Assembly (NCBI RefSeq): GCF_001640805.2
Contig: NC_066843.1
Location: 9,201,686-9,265,685, forward strand
DNA length: 64,000 nt
Direction: 5' to 3'
Source: Lates calcarifer
Taxonomy: Eukaryota; Chordata; Actinopteri; Centropomidae
The translations under genes were made by a program, and so were the position numbers. The notes under the pieces were generated by a model, which did no database searches, was not told the origin of the DNA, and saw only the letters and a program-made list of their open reading frames with translations. Positions 25,581-38,894 of the stretch are shown here, one piece after another. Numbering within the stretch: position 1 is the first letter of the stretch; each line of letters starts with the position of its first letter.

Positions 25581-26735
25581 CTACAAACAGGTTTGGTGCA
25601 GCACCTCTTCAGTGACGTCACTGTTCAGTCGGCAGGTGTATCCGTTCCTCTTGACTGAAGATGTGAGTGGACTGCGGGAGTCACTGCCCTCTACAGGACG
25701 TCTCCCCCTGTCGTACTCCTCCGCACTGAGCGTAGGCACCGGCACCCATGTGGTCTCGTTGAACAGAGCGTAGTCCACCTTGTAGTGCTTCTTGCCCACC
25801 TTCATCATGTCCCGGAAGCGCTGACCCCAGCGGATGTCCGCCGGCATGTATGAGGTCCGGGTCTGGTGGAGCATACCTGTGGAGTCTCCGGTGTAGGTGA
25901 AGGACACCACCAGTTCAAATTCCTCCCCCAGCAGGTCGTCGGGGCCTAGGCCGTAGAGGGGGCTTCCCGGCTCCAGCTTGTGAATGATAGTGGCCGGCGT
26001 GGCGAGGACGATGTCCCGGTTCTGGATTTCCAAGTCCTGATAGGACATCACAATAAACCCAAGTGGCCGTTTTACATGGCGGACTATCTTGGCCCCGGCG
26101 ACCCCCTCCAGGATGTGATTACCTCTGAAGTCCCCAAGGCGCCATGACAGACACAGGACTCCATCTCGCAAGTTGACCACTGCACAGCTGCTAAAACCCA
26201 CCGTCTGAGCTCTCTTACGAGCAGATGCCATTTTAGCAACAACAATACCAATGACTATGGTGTCAAGGAGGCAGCTAAACACATCTTGAATTGTCACTAC
26301 AATAATGGCCACCATACAGTTCTCAGTCATCCCCCTGAAGCCGTAGCCAATAGTTGCTTGGGTCTCCATTGAAAACAGGAAAGCTCCAGTAAAGCCTCTC
26401 ACATTGTCCACACATGGGTTGATATCTACATCGCCAATGTCTCCATGCACATATGCAATGAGCCAATAACAGAGACCAAAAAAGAGCCAAGAGAGAATGT
26501 AAGAGAGGGAAAACACAAGGAGCATCACCCTCCAGCGGATTTCTACAAGAGTGGTGAAGATGTCCATCAGGTATGGGCTCCACTCTCCAGGGGCCTTCTG
26601 GAAGACCACAGGAAACCTGCCATCTTTCTGCATGTAGCGGAGCCGCCTGCCCTTCTTCCCATTCTGCCTACCCAGTGTGTGGACTGTGGTTTGGTAGGTG
26701 TCAATGACAACCTGTTCGCCACTTTCTGTGCTCAT
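25581..26735 (-). CDS. kcnj16: Inward-rectifier potassium channel, Kir5.1-like
   Basis: A single-exon frame of 384 codons. It has M1 (RVMLLVFSLSYILSWLFFG), a P-loop with TIGYGF, M2 and the cytoplasmic Kir domain. Blocks shared with mammalian Kir5.1 as remembered are ITPCVDNV-like DINPCVDNVRGF, AKMASARKRAQT, SWRLGDFRGNHILEG and YTGDSTGMLHQTRTSYMP. Kir5.1 normally co-assembles with Kir4.1 or Kir4.2 in kidney and gill-type epithelia and glia, making the channel pH-sensitive. The protein is shorter than mammalian Kir5.1 (about 418 aa) and the N- and C-termini are divergent; it ends in QTCL with no PDZ ligand. M2 reads SCLLDTIVIG, with Asp at the rectification site where mammalian Kir5.1 has Asn. 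An acceptor at 26762 implies a non-coding 5' exon. A lineage-specific Kir5.1 paralogue is the main alternative. Confidence 0.85.
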   Translation of the reverse strand: MSTESGEQVVIDTYQTTVHTLGRQNGKKGRRLRYMQKDGRFPVVFQKAPGEWSPYLMDIFTTLVEIRWRVMLLVFSLSYILSWLFFGLCYWLIAYVHGDIGDVDINPCVDNVRGFTGAFLFSMETQATIGYGFRGMTENCMVAIIVVTIQDVFSCLLDTIVIGIVVAKMASARKRAQTVGFSSCAVVNLRDGVLCLSWRLGDFRGNHILEGVAGAKIVRHVKRPLGFIVMSYQDLEIQNRDIVLATPATIIHKLEPGSPLYGLGPDDLLGEEFELVVSFTYTGDSTGMLHQTRTSYMPADIRWGQRFRDMMKVGKKHYKVDYALFNETTWVPVPTLSAEEYDRGRRPVEGSDSRSPLTSSVKRNGYTCRLNSDVTEEVLHQTCL

Positions 26736-26805
26736 GTTAACCAGGGTTAAACTTCAGTCTTCTGTAGACAAACAGGGATGAGATGGAAAATGCAGATTAG
26801 GAATT

Positions 26806-26863
26806 ATAGATCAAGTAGAAAAACACGACAGTGATGATAGATCAAGTAGAAAAACATGACAGT
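26806..26863 (+). repeat. Tandem duplication, 31-bp period, two copies
   Basis: ATAGATCAAGTAGAAAAACA followed by a GACAGTG-containing remainder occurs twice in a row. The copies differ at one base (CACGACAG against CATGACAG). It lies just upstream of kcnj16. Confidence 0.85.
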
Positions 26864-28224
26864 GTACTCAAAGGTAGGAGGGATTTTACTCATTACATGT
26901 GACTATAATGTAAAAGGCCCTCAGACTTGTTTGTTAAACTGAACCCTTCATGTTTGAGCAAGCAGCCTAGGTCAGTCTGTGCCCCAGGCTATCAGTGGTG
27001 TATGACTCAAGCAGTGCCCAGCTCTGGGTGTGAAAAATGTACTCCAGGAGCACGAGTTTCTTTACTGGTTGATTATTTACCAGGAGCTCCATTACAGTCT
27101 GGACACTGTCCAAATCAGTTGTGATAAAAGCTCTCCATAAGCATTTTAACGTCCACATTATAGCCAAATGTGATCGTGCAGAGGATTCTTTTTTCCATTC
27201 TGCTTGTTACAATAAAAATTCTTCAACACTGAATAAGAACTATTAAACAGTTTGACATTCAGTGTGGTGGAAGTGTTCAAGCTTATGTTTAAATCACAGT
27301 TGGGATCACTCCTTCTAAGAATCATGAACGCAATTAAGGAAACTATAAAAACAAATTGAAATCAGTTCCATAATTCAACACACTGTAAAATGATCATTGG
27401 AACATGCTATGTCTGTATAACATTCAACAGATTAGGTTGCTAATTATTTGCACTGGTAGATTAAGTAATAATGGACGGTATAGAGGGTTTTAGAAGCAGC
27501 ACAGTATCAAAACCATGTTTATTCATATAAACAGTTGCAGTCTTGCTTGTTTTAGGTGACTGATTCAGATCTGTATAAGCTTGATATACTCATTTGGAAG
27601 CTAACCCTGGTTACGTTTTGAGAGAAATAATGATTTAGCTTGTTTGTTATTGTATTTTCCCTTTGCAATTTTTCTCCTAATTTTGTCTCTCTGTGACTAT
27701 TCAAGCAAATTAGGCAGTTTTTCTAAGCATGTGGAATTGTGCAATGTACAATTGTGCTTCAGTTTTTCCACTGTCCCCCAAATTGCTGTCCTTGCCTTGA
27801 CCACCTGCCAGCTAAAAGCATTGTGATCTTTGTTGCCTTTTGAAGGACAATGGGTGGAAACTGATGCATCTTACAGTTTTAACATACTGAACATGTACTG
27901 TAGTAACGCTTACTTTCAGCAGCACCTGCTCTTTTGCTTGGATTTTTAACTAAACTGGGTTTCCTGGGCTTTTAGTTTGTGTGTATGTCACATGATGCTG
28001 CACTGAACTTTAGTGAGCTTTTGCCCAAAATTGTCCCCAGCTTCCAGAATGCTACATCCACAGCTGTTTTTGTAACTTTATAATGTTGTTGAATACGTTT
28101 TTCTCATAATTGTTATATTTCTGTCTCTCTTACAGTGAGTGTCCCAAGAGGAAGGTCCTTAAAGCTCAACCTTGTTCAGGTATTGATCTGAGCCCGTGAT
28201 GATATATGCAGATTTAGCCACACC

Positions 28225-28264
28225 ATTCCCCTGACCCAAAGATTAAGCTTTGGGTCAGGGGAAT
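28225..28264. repeat. Perfect 17-bp inverted repeat with 6-nt loop
   Basis: The left arm ATTCCCCTGACCCAAAG (28225-28241) is exactly complementary to the right arm CTTTGGGTCAGGGGAAT (28248-28264) around the loop ATTAAG. The stem is too short for a microRNA precursor and no T-run suggests a terminator. Confidence 0.95.
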
Positions 28265-30252
28265 CTATCATCTGTGGGGGAAGAACCTCTTTTTAATCAG
28301 TTTGGCTTATCTCTTTGGTTTTGAGTTTTGGCAAAGTCTGTTGCCTTCCAGATGTGACCCAAAATAATAGCAGGGAACCAGGGAGGAGACAGGAGCCTTT
28401 TGACAACAGTCCTAAAATGACTTGTGTCATGTTTTCACCCCAAGCAGCTGTAAGACTGAAAATTTATATAAGGAAGAAATTACAAGAGTGGTTACCATGA
28501 AAGTGTTCATATAATCAATGTCTTAAGAGTAAGTAAGTCCTAAGAGAGTATGTTTCGGTTAATTAAGCAAAACCTCAACCTCAGCTTGGAGCAATTATTA
28601 ATGTATTTCTGTCCTCATGAGGGTAAATTATTATCCTACAACCACCTCTAACAGCTTTCACCTCCAAATGTCACTGCAAATGTCAAACTTTAACCACTCC
28701 ACCTTTTTTTCAGTGACACATAGAGTACACCAGTCAGGATATTTTTATCACTTTCTTACACTGTACGCCTACTTGTGTTTTCACTGATGAAAGGCTCGCT
28801 ATCGCGTTTATGTTTCAGCGCAGAATGCTGGGTAAATGTGATCAATATGTTTTTTCTAGTCATTTCCTTCCTTGCCAGAAGTCTGTCAGACTTTTATCTC
28901 AAGTTTTTATTGCTTAATTGAGTGGCCCGAGAACACGTAGTTGATGTTTATCTCGGTTTATGACAAATGGCCTCTCGAGAGCTCTAATTTTACACCTCCT
29001 GTGGTTTAATAGTGGGGAACTGCGAATTGTCTTGGTCATAGTGTTTGTGCAAAAATGCCAAGTGCACTCTTGTCCCTGTTAGATAAATCCAAATGAGATC
29101 TGTCAGTGGGTAAACAGTAACTGGAGACATAAATAAACAAAAATATGCACTGTCACGCATGACACCTTTAGGAGGAAAACTGCTCCAAAACGTTGACCAT
29201 TTTTTAAAAATGCATTTTATTAAAGGTTCAAAAGATTCATAAGACAAATTATGAGATGAGACAGCAGAAAGCAAGCCATGTTCAAACATACAATCTCAAG
29301 TGTAGTAGTGGCAAGTATTGACGACATGTGGTAAATAAGTAGAGGAAAGTGCATGGAAAAATAGCAGGTTACCCATTTGACATGCATTTATAAGAATGTG
29401 AATACTTGACTCCAAAGCTGCAGTGTCACAGGTTTGAGACTGTCCATGGAGTCCATGGACAAGGACAATAACAGGTTAAAGGACAGTCAGGTCTAAGAAA
29501 AAGGTCACTGGGTCCTTCCCACCCACCAACAGTTGTATGGCACAGTGTGACAAAATAAACAGGGAAAATTACAGACACTGGGCTTAGTTGTAAAGGTCTG
29601 GCCTTGTTTTGTATTTATATCAATTTTATATTATGTGTTTGTTTGATTATATATATTGTGTTTGTCTCTTTATCTGTATCCAAATGCCTATTTTAGATTT
29701 TTTAGCATTTACTTGTATTTATACCTTCATCCTTATTGTTTTCTATGTATTTACCTTTCTATGTTCTTTCTTTTTTGAAACTGTCTGTGAAGCACTGCAA
29801 GTGAGTACATTAAGAGCTACTAACACTGCAGTCTGTGCTATGTGAAAGCACAGTGGACTCATGAACTTGAGTCTCAGTACTAAAGTAGATGACATGACTC
29901 CCAGAGAATTCCCTTATATTAGCTTATGCATTTCTTCTATGATCTTTAAGGGCCAAGATTTTATTTTATTTTTTTTACCTAATTGTGGGTTTGTGTGCTA
30001 CATGTCCTAACCATGCTTTATTTATTTTTTTCCCTCCAGTTAGTACACTTCTGAAACATTTTTTTTTTCTCCATTTTTTTAAATCATGAATTTCCTAAAA
30101 AAGCAGAAGGAAATTTTCATTTGAACTCATGGCATAAAAATTAGTATAAAATAATAAAAAATCATAAATCATAAAAATTAATTTAGGATTTATTTCTGGT
30201 TGGCTATTTTTCTGTAGAATTTGTTATTATTCAGCACATTTGTAAGTTTGGT

Positions 30253-30301
30253 AATAGTAGGTCAGAGACTACGTGTTAAAAGAAGTCTCTGACCTACTAT
30301 T
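30253..30301. repeat. Perfect 18-bp inverted repeat with 13-nt loop
   Basis: AATAGTAGGTCAGAGACT (30253-30270) is perfectly complementary to AGTCTCTGACCTACTATT (30284-30301), separated by 13 nt. It lies in AT-rich intergenic DNA with no gene nearby. Confidence 0.95.
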
Positions 30302-32371
30302 CTATCATTTATTAGCTAGACCTGAGGTAAAATACAGTGTTAAAATGTATCTCTCTGCATTTTTTTGTAGAAATTTAAAGAAAATTCTTTTATTTCTCTT
30401 CATCATAGAAATTGAAAATTGCATTGCTGTCAGTATTCTTGTTTATCACTTTACAAAGCCATTTGATAACCCTGCAGATCTAACAAAAAGATATTTCAGT
30501 GTTCAACTTACTCGCAGTGTAGATAGGAGAGGATATCGGGTGTCACATAAGCCCATCGGTTCTGCCAGGCATTAGCTGATGTGTTGACACAGTCGAAGTA
30601 AGTAGTTCTGAGTTTACTTGGTTGCAGAGTGTTGGGGGCCGGCCTGGTCCTGAGGCAAAGTCTCATTTTGTTCTGATATCGCAGGAATCACTTCCCTCTG
30701 AAACCCTATTGGACAATCCGAAGAATTTATGACCTATGGAATATTTTAGAGCTTCCTCTGGACAAAAATACAAAATGTCCTCTGACTGTTTCTTTCAGGT
30801 GATGAAATATAGATTGTGTAATTCAAGCATACTTTCACAGGATGATAACGGCAAAGAAATTTTCATTGATTGATTGAGCTGGTTATTTTGCAGATATGTA
30901 TATTTGAGTAATTTCCCCCGTGGATTTCCATGATTCATTAGACAGAAAGTTAACCTTTGCTCCCCAGGTGAAGACAATGTTATTGGCACAAGGATTTTCT
31001 TTGTCTCAATTGTCCTCAATTTGGTTCTGATAAGACAAGAGAGATCACCACCAGGACATGCTAACTTTTGAACCACATTTATTGCAGCCATAAGAGCATC
31101 CAAAGCTGTTACAAAGAGGTCGACAACACCAAAACAACCTTGTTGTGTTTAAAAATAGGACATGACACATCCCTTCCTTCAAAACCTGCATGACTCAACA
31201 TGTAATGTTTTTTGTGAAGACACAGATAAGACACATTCCTCTGAGAGATAACCTGGGAAGAACAGTTCACCAGTCTGTCATTTACAGGCAGCCATCATGT
31301 AATGAATAAGTGAAAATAGACTTACAGGAAATAGTATCACTTTCTTTGCTAGAGTACATAATAATACCTAACTGTGAAAGTTGATAGATTTGGGTGTTAA
31401 TGACATTAGACAACAAGGAAATGCAACATTGGTTAAGGGTTATGAAGTATACAGTACAAGCCTGGCAGCATTAAAGGGTCACACAGGTGATCGGGCTGAG
31501 GTTCAGGAGAGACCGTTTTCAGCAGGCATTAGAAAATAGTAAGGGATTTTCCTGTCAAAGTGGAGACCAGAGGGTGATACCCTCAGCTGTGACTGATAGC
31601 GATCAGGTTAGTCAAGATGTGAAACAAGGCCAGATATTCAAGAAAAAGAACCTGTTTCTTAATGATCCATTGACAAGCCACCCAAAAGGTGGTGGATGAA
31701 GCTCAGAATTGTCCCTTTTTGTTCATTAAGCACTTTACTTCACTGGCGACACACCTGGTTTCAGTATATGACTTCTCCTTGTTATTTTTTTCTGTTTTAG
31801 AGCAATATTACAACCCTACATCTTTACTAACACCCATGCATTTTTAATTAAATATATGGAATGCAATACATCTTTGATAAGCATGACCTGAATGACTGAA
31901 TCTTAATAGATATGGAATACATATAGTGGCATGGCAACTAGGGTTATGGGGAGATTCTAGCATTATATAACATAATGAGCTTGTGAAATTGTTTGTGTAA
32001 ATGACAAAACCTGAATCCATCATCCAGCTGTCAAAACAAAGTGTATTTAATGGCCATTCTGTGACAAGGCATGCTTTCCTTCGACCACACTGAAACCATG
32101 TCTCATCCCAGGTCTTTGTCCTGCACCCAGGACCGGGAGTCCCGCCTCTTTCAGCTCATGTCTTCATTAGCGGCTGCTTCAGCTTACTCTCCCGCACGAT
32201 AGCCACAATTCCATTGTGATGCACAGAAGCACAGCAAGCTATAATGACAAATAGCAGCTGGGGCTACTTGTGTGTGCTGTCAGGTAAATAGACTTTTTGT
32301 TCTGACTGTTTACATAAGATCACAGAGGGACATGCTAAATGCGTGATAAAATGGATCATGCAAAGGTTTTC

Positions 32372-32411
32372 TTACACACTATTGTGGGTCATTACACACT
32401 ATTGTGGGTCA
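32372..32411 (+). repeat. Tandem duplication of a 20-bp unit
   Basis: The unit TTACACACTATTGTGGGTCA is repeated exactly twice, about 210 bp upstream of the ZACN-like start codon. A partial third echo (GGTCATTCACA) follows. Confidence 0.95.
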
Positions 32412-32623
32412 TTCACACAAAAAAAGGTCATTCACATGTAGTGTGGCTGCGTGGGCGAATGAGTGAATATGCTGTTAATCGTCACTGACGAGCCTATTTA
32501 AGTGTCATGTCGGGCTGAAATCTAAAGAAAGAGGAGATAGGGATGATGACAAACTGACACACAGCTGTCAGTCAGTCCTCACTTATCAGTCATACGCGAG
32601 ATCTAATAGTCAATCCTGCAGTG

Positions 32624-35081
32624 ATGCTTTCAGGAACATTAAGATTTCTTACCCACAGCCTGGTGAAGGCTGTTCTCTTACTGGATTTACTAACAGTTGG
32701 TAAGTATAACTTATATTTTGCAAAACAAAGTGAGAAATATTTCTGAAAGTATTCAAAACTTTGGTTCACATTTGTCTCCAATTTTAGGATGTGGATATGT
32801 TGCAACCACCTGCACAAGTCGCAGATGTCTGGCTGAAATGTTAATAAAGAAAGAATATCAATCTCAACCACAGTATGAAAACTGCACCCAAATGATAAAG
32901 GTGCCTTTCATTGAGTACCAAACTCTGGCTGTCGTAAGTGTTCCATTGTTCATTTCATACTGGATCTAACTGAGAATTTCCTCTTGTTTCTCTTTTTACA
33001 TCTCTCATAAGGTGACAAGAACATGATCATTTTAATTATTAAAATTAATTGTGTTTGTGTTGAACATGTCGAAAATGTATTTTTAAAAGGTAAAAATGTA
33101 TATAAGAAGTCTGTTGTAATATTCCCAACAGCAATCCATAAGTGTTGATATTTTTTGCCTAACTTTATTTATTATCTTTTTTAACAGGACACAAAGAATC
33201 TCCGGCTAATTAGTCGTCTTCAAGCAATGATAGTAAGCTGCAAGATACTTTCAAGTGGAGAAAACACAGCGCTTGTTTCAATTATTTAATTCACTCAAAC
33301 AATTTTAAACCACAGGTGTGGAGAGATCCTGAGTTGGGATGGAACACATCCATTTACGAGTACAATGAAGTGGTCCTGCCAGTGGATAAAGTCTGGACCC
33401 CAGAGATACATGTCACAAATGGGTCCGTTCCACAGCATAAGAGCTTCTGACTATTATCTCAAATTCAGTTCACCGACAAGTTCCTCTGAAATGCATTTTC
33501 TCTTATGTCCGTAGAATAATGACGACGATGAAGCATGGTTCCCGTGATCTGCTGGTGACCAGCAATGGCACCGTGATGCACTCTGTGATCATAAATGCTG
33601 AGGTGAACTGTGAAGTCAATCTGTTCAACTATCCCTTCGCTGCTGATGAATGTCCTGTCGCAATCCAAACTTGGACGCATGATGGTAAGCTCAGCACATA
33701 ACTTATACAAATATTAATACAATATTCTGCTAAAGACAAACTGGGTGGTAAGTTATCATTTGCTCATTTTGTGTCTTAAGATTCTTCTCACATTTTGAGT
33801 AATTGTCCTTTGTCATAATAAGTTTTTCGTGCAGTTTTGACTCTTAAGCTTTAAAAATCTACTTAATCTTTTTGATGCTCTTTTGATTATTTTAGCATGA
33901 TGATAATTATGTGACTTTTATTGTGAAAAGAGCATAGATGCATTATTTTTGAGGAGGCAAAAATGTCAAATGACTACCTGTGCAAATATCATGCAAAGCA
34001 AACAATGTTTAAAAAAAAGATTTCATTTATTCAGGATGTGGTACAGAGTTGGAATTTGGTGAATTGAAGATGGTTGATGGTACCCACGGAGATTGGCAAA
34101 CTGACAGCGTGGCTCTCCAGAAAAAGAGAGATGACCGCAATTACATCATGGTAAGTTCATAAACATTAGGAAAAGTCATTTATAGGTAATGAGTCACCAA
34201 ATAACTTAAATAGTGGTATTAACTTTAAATAACTATGAAATGCTGTTCTCCGCACTCCTCAGGTGGGGCTGAGCATCAAATTTACCAACCCCTTCATTAC
34301 ATTAATGCTGCCCAGTATTCTGATCATCTTGGCTGACGCGGTCAGCTTCTCCCTGCCGCTGGGAGGTGGTGAGCGCAACTCTTTCAAGGTCACTCTGGTG
34401 CTCAGTTTCACCATGTTCCTCATCATCCTCAATGACCAGCTCCCCGGGGACAGCCAGTGCAGCCCCATCATCCGTCAGTTGGCTCACGCACTTAATAGTT
34501 CTCAATAAAATATGTGAACAGCATCACAGTTTTCAGTCTGAGTCACTAGCAATCTGTCTGTGCTGCAGGAATCCACTTCTGCATTTGTCTGGTGCTCTTG
34601 GTGTTGAGCATGCTGGTCTCTCTGGTGCTGACACGGGTGGCCAAAGATGGCCTCAATTTCTGCTGCTGCTCCAAAATGCCCTCCCCGAAAAAGGCAGGAA
34701 ACAAGGAAGACAAAGAGGATGAAGGTGAGGAAGACTTGATTGTTAAACAGTTATGTGTTGAGTTTGTACTCCAATACTTGTAGATACAGAGCAGAGTTCT
34801 TGATTGCTGCTTCAATCCCTACAGAAGCCAAACCTGATATCAGTGTCGTTCAGCTGAATGGTCCAGAGGAGGACAGACAAATGCTCAGAAAAGTGGTAAA
34901 GTTCCTGGAAGCTTTTGACACCAAGGAACAAGAAAGTGATAAAAATCAGAAACTTGCCGACACAATGGACAAGATCTTCTTCTGGATATATTTCATTTCT
35001 GCGACACTGTACTTTTGTGCCATGATTTATGTGATGGTAAGGCGTACTTGTTCAGTCAACCATTTTGATTTCTGGTACTAA
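32624..35081 (+). CDS. Cys-loop ligand-gated ion channel, ZACN/5-HT3-like
   Basis: Nine exons join cleanly: 32624-32699, 32788-32933, 33188-33232, 33316-33422, 33515-33684, 34035-34150, 34263-34473, 34569-34724 and 34825-35081, giving 427 residues. A hydrophobic signal-like N-terminus is followed by the extracellular domain with loop-A motif VWTPEIHV and a canonical Cys-loop (CEVNLFNYPFAADEC, 13 residues between cysteines). M1 is LMLPSILIILADAVSF. M2 is GERNSFKVTLVLSFTMFLII, keeping the Glu associated with cation selectivity. M3 is FCICLVLLVLSMLVSLVLT, then a charged cytoplasmic loop, and M4 is IFFWIYFISATLYFCAMIYV. The LADAVSFSLPL and DSQCSPII segments resemble human ZACN (zinc- and proton-gated channel, human 17q25), while M2 is closer to 5-HT3. 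The 17q25-type neighbourhood favours ZACN. The agonist cannot be read from sequence. Confidence 0.8.
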
Positions 35082-35432
35082 GATAACTGTTTGTTGTCAT
35101 GTGTCAAAAAAACAACATACAGCTAAACTAAGCTGCACAAAAAGACAACTTTAACATACCTATGCAGGTCTCATAAATTCAATAATCAACAGGCAAATGC
35201 ATAGATTCAGTGCACATTTACTCTATTATAGTGTATTTAACCTCACATTCAGTTTGTCAAATATTTTGATAACAATTTGTACATTTTTATATGAATCACA
35301 TGATTTATACAGCACATGAAAGTATTATATAAAAGTGGGACATTTGCACGCACAGCAAAACTGTTCCTTCAGTAAATATATTAAATGCAGGAAAAGACAA
35401 ATGGAGCCAAGTGTGACACTCATGTTCCTTTG

Positions 35433-35446
35433 TCTCCACCTAGTGG
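35433..35446 (-). promoter_or_regulatory. CTCF-like motif, minus orientation
   Basis: The reverse complement CCACTAGGTGGAGA matches 13 of 14 positions of CCASYAGRKGGCRS. It lies in the presumed 3' UTR of the ZACN-like gene. Motif only. Confidence 0.3.
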
Positions 35447-36442
35447 TTGAATCATTCATTGCAGTCAGCCTGGTGCCCTACTGCACTCTTTTTGCCTTCA
35501 CCTGATCAGTTCCCACACAGATAGCTGATGAAATTTTAACTAGCAGGACTTCAGCTTGAGTTTAATATTTCACAACTCTATTTATGCCCACCTCAAAAAC
35601 AAAACTACTGCAGCTAATCACAATAACACAATTGAAAATAAATATAAGCTATTATTCGTAAACTAATAGCAGGAGAGTTATAGTTGAATTAGAACACTCT
35701 ATCATTTGAAACCACCAGACCATTTCCTTGTTATTATACTGTTTTTATTTAAAGCTGCTCAATGTACACAATCTATCATTCAATGAGCCATTAATAGATT
35801 AATAATTCAAAAATTATGGTAAAACTTTATTGTCCTTTTTGTGAAACCTAACAATTTCCCCAGAAAAGTCCTGCGTAAATGACCAGTTTCTGTGTAAACT
35901 CTGACCCAATTTTAAACTCAACTACTATAACCTTTGTTATATCAATTATAAACAACAATTATAACAGTTAATAAACAAATATCAATTATAATCAATAATA
36001 ACATTTTTTTATTTATTTATACAAAATAAAGTTTGATTTAAAAACATTAACACAAAGAAAGCCATAAAGCAGTTGTCTAATGTCCACAACCTAAATTTGA
36101 TTAGCAGCCTCAATAAGGTAACAACTTCTCTGTATTTTCCCAAAATGTCATTTTCACATTCATAGATGCTACCTGAGGGTCTGAACTGTCAGAAACTGAC
36201 AAAACCTCAAGCCAACAGAATAGTTCATCCTACGCGTTGACATGTTTAATGCTTTAATTTTTATAACAAATGAATTTAGGACACTATCTTGGTTTAAAAA
36301 TCCCTCCAGGAATCACACATTTTAACATCACCTTTTTAATGTCATTGTTTCCAGTACTTTATTACTACTTGTGGTAGTCTGTGTGTGATGGTTGTTTTGA
36401 GTGAATGGAATGTCTTCTTGTGATCTCCCTTGAGACTTCCTG

Positions 36443-36448
36443 AATAAA
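36443..36448 (+). terminator. Candidate poly(A) signal of the ZACN-like gene
   Basis: AATAAATAAA at 36443 is followed by a GT/T-rich region. It is the best plus-strand signal between the ZACN-like stop (35081) and the convergent tvp23 end, giving a 3' UTR of about 1.4 kb. No gene is seen in 35082-36442, which is AT-rich. Confidence 0.4.
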
Positions 36449-36647
36449 TAAAGTTTCATTAACTGGGCTGTGACAGTCTTGCTTGTGGTAAATGCAGCTT
36501 ACAAGTAAGGGTCTGTATGTTTATCAAGATAAAACAACAACTTCACATCAATATAAATACTCCCTGGACTTTGCAGTGATGTACTATATTACATATATAT
36601 ATACTGAAATAAAGGTACAAAATTTAATCTCAAAAACTATATTGTAT

Positions 36648-36653
36648 TTTATT
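36648..36653 (-). terminator. tvp23b: Candidate poly(A) signal of tvp23
   Basis: TTTATT on the plus strand (AATAAA on the minus strand) lies about 190 nt after the tvp23 stop. Together with the plus-strand signal at 36443 it marks a convergent gene end. Confidence 0.45.
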
Positions 36654-36845
36654 TGAATGTATAGAAATCTTTGGCAGTTCTTGAATTCATAACTCAATGA
36701 ATTCAGAGGAAACAACACATACAAAACCCATACACCCTCAGAAAAGACCAGCCACCTTTTCAACAGCAATCAAGTAAATACAACGTGTTCATCCAATGTT
36801 GTTCTCCATCACACTGCAGATGGTTGTCACTTGTCCTCTTCACCT

Positions 36846-38894
<2,049 letters not shown>

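Larger units (their letters stand above)
26762..32623. other. Intergenic region between kcnj16 and the ZACN-like gene
   Basis: No coding gene is supported in about 5.9 kb. It should hold the kcnj16 promoter and non-coding exon, which I cannot place. It contains two small tandem duplications and two perfect hairpins, listed separately. The segment 32100-32290, just upstream of the ZACN-like gene, is less AT-rich and could be regulatory. Confidence 0.5.

Noticed and set aside
28225..30301. Hairpins considered as microRNA precursors
   Set aside because: The stems are only 17-18 bp and perfect, with no room for a 22-nt duplex with offsets; no flanking lower stem was seen.
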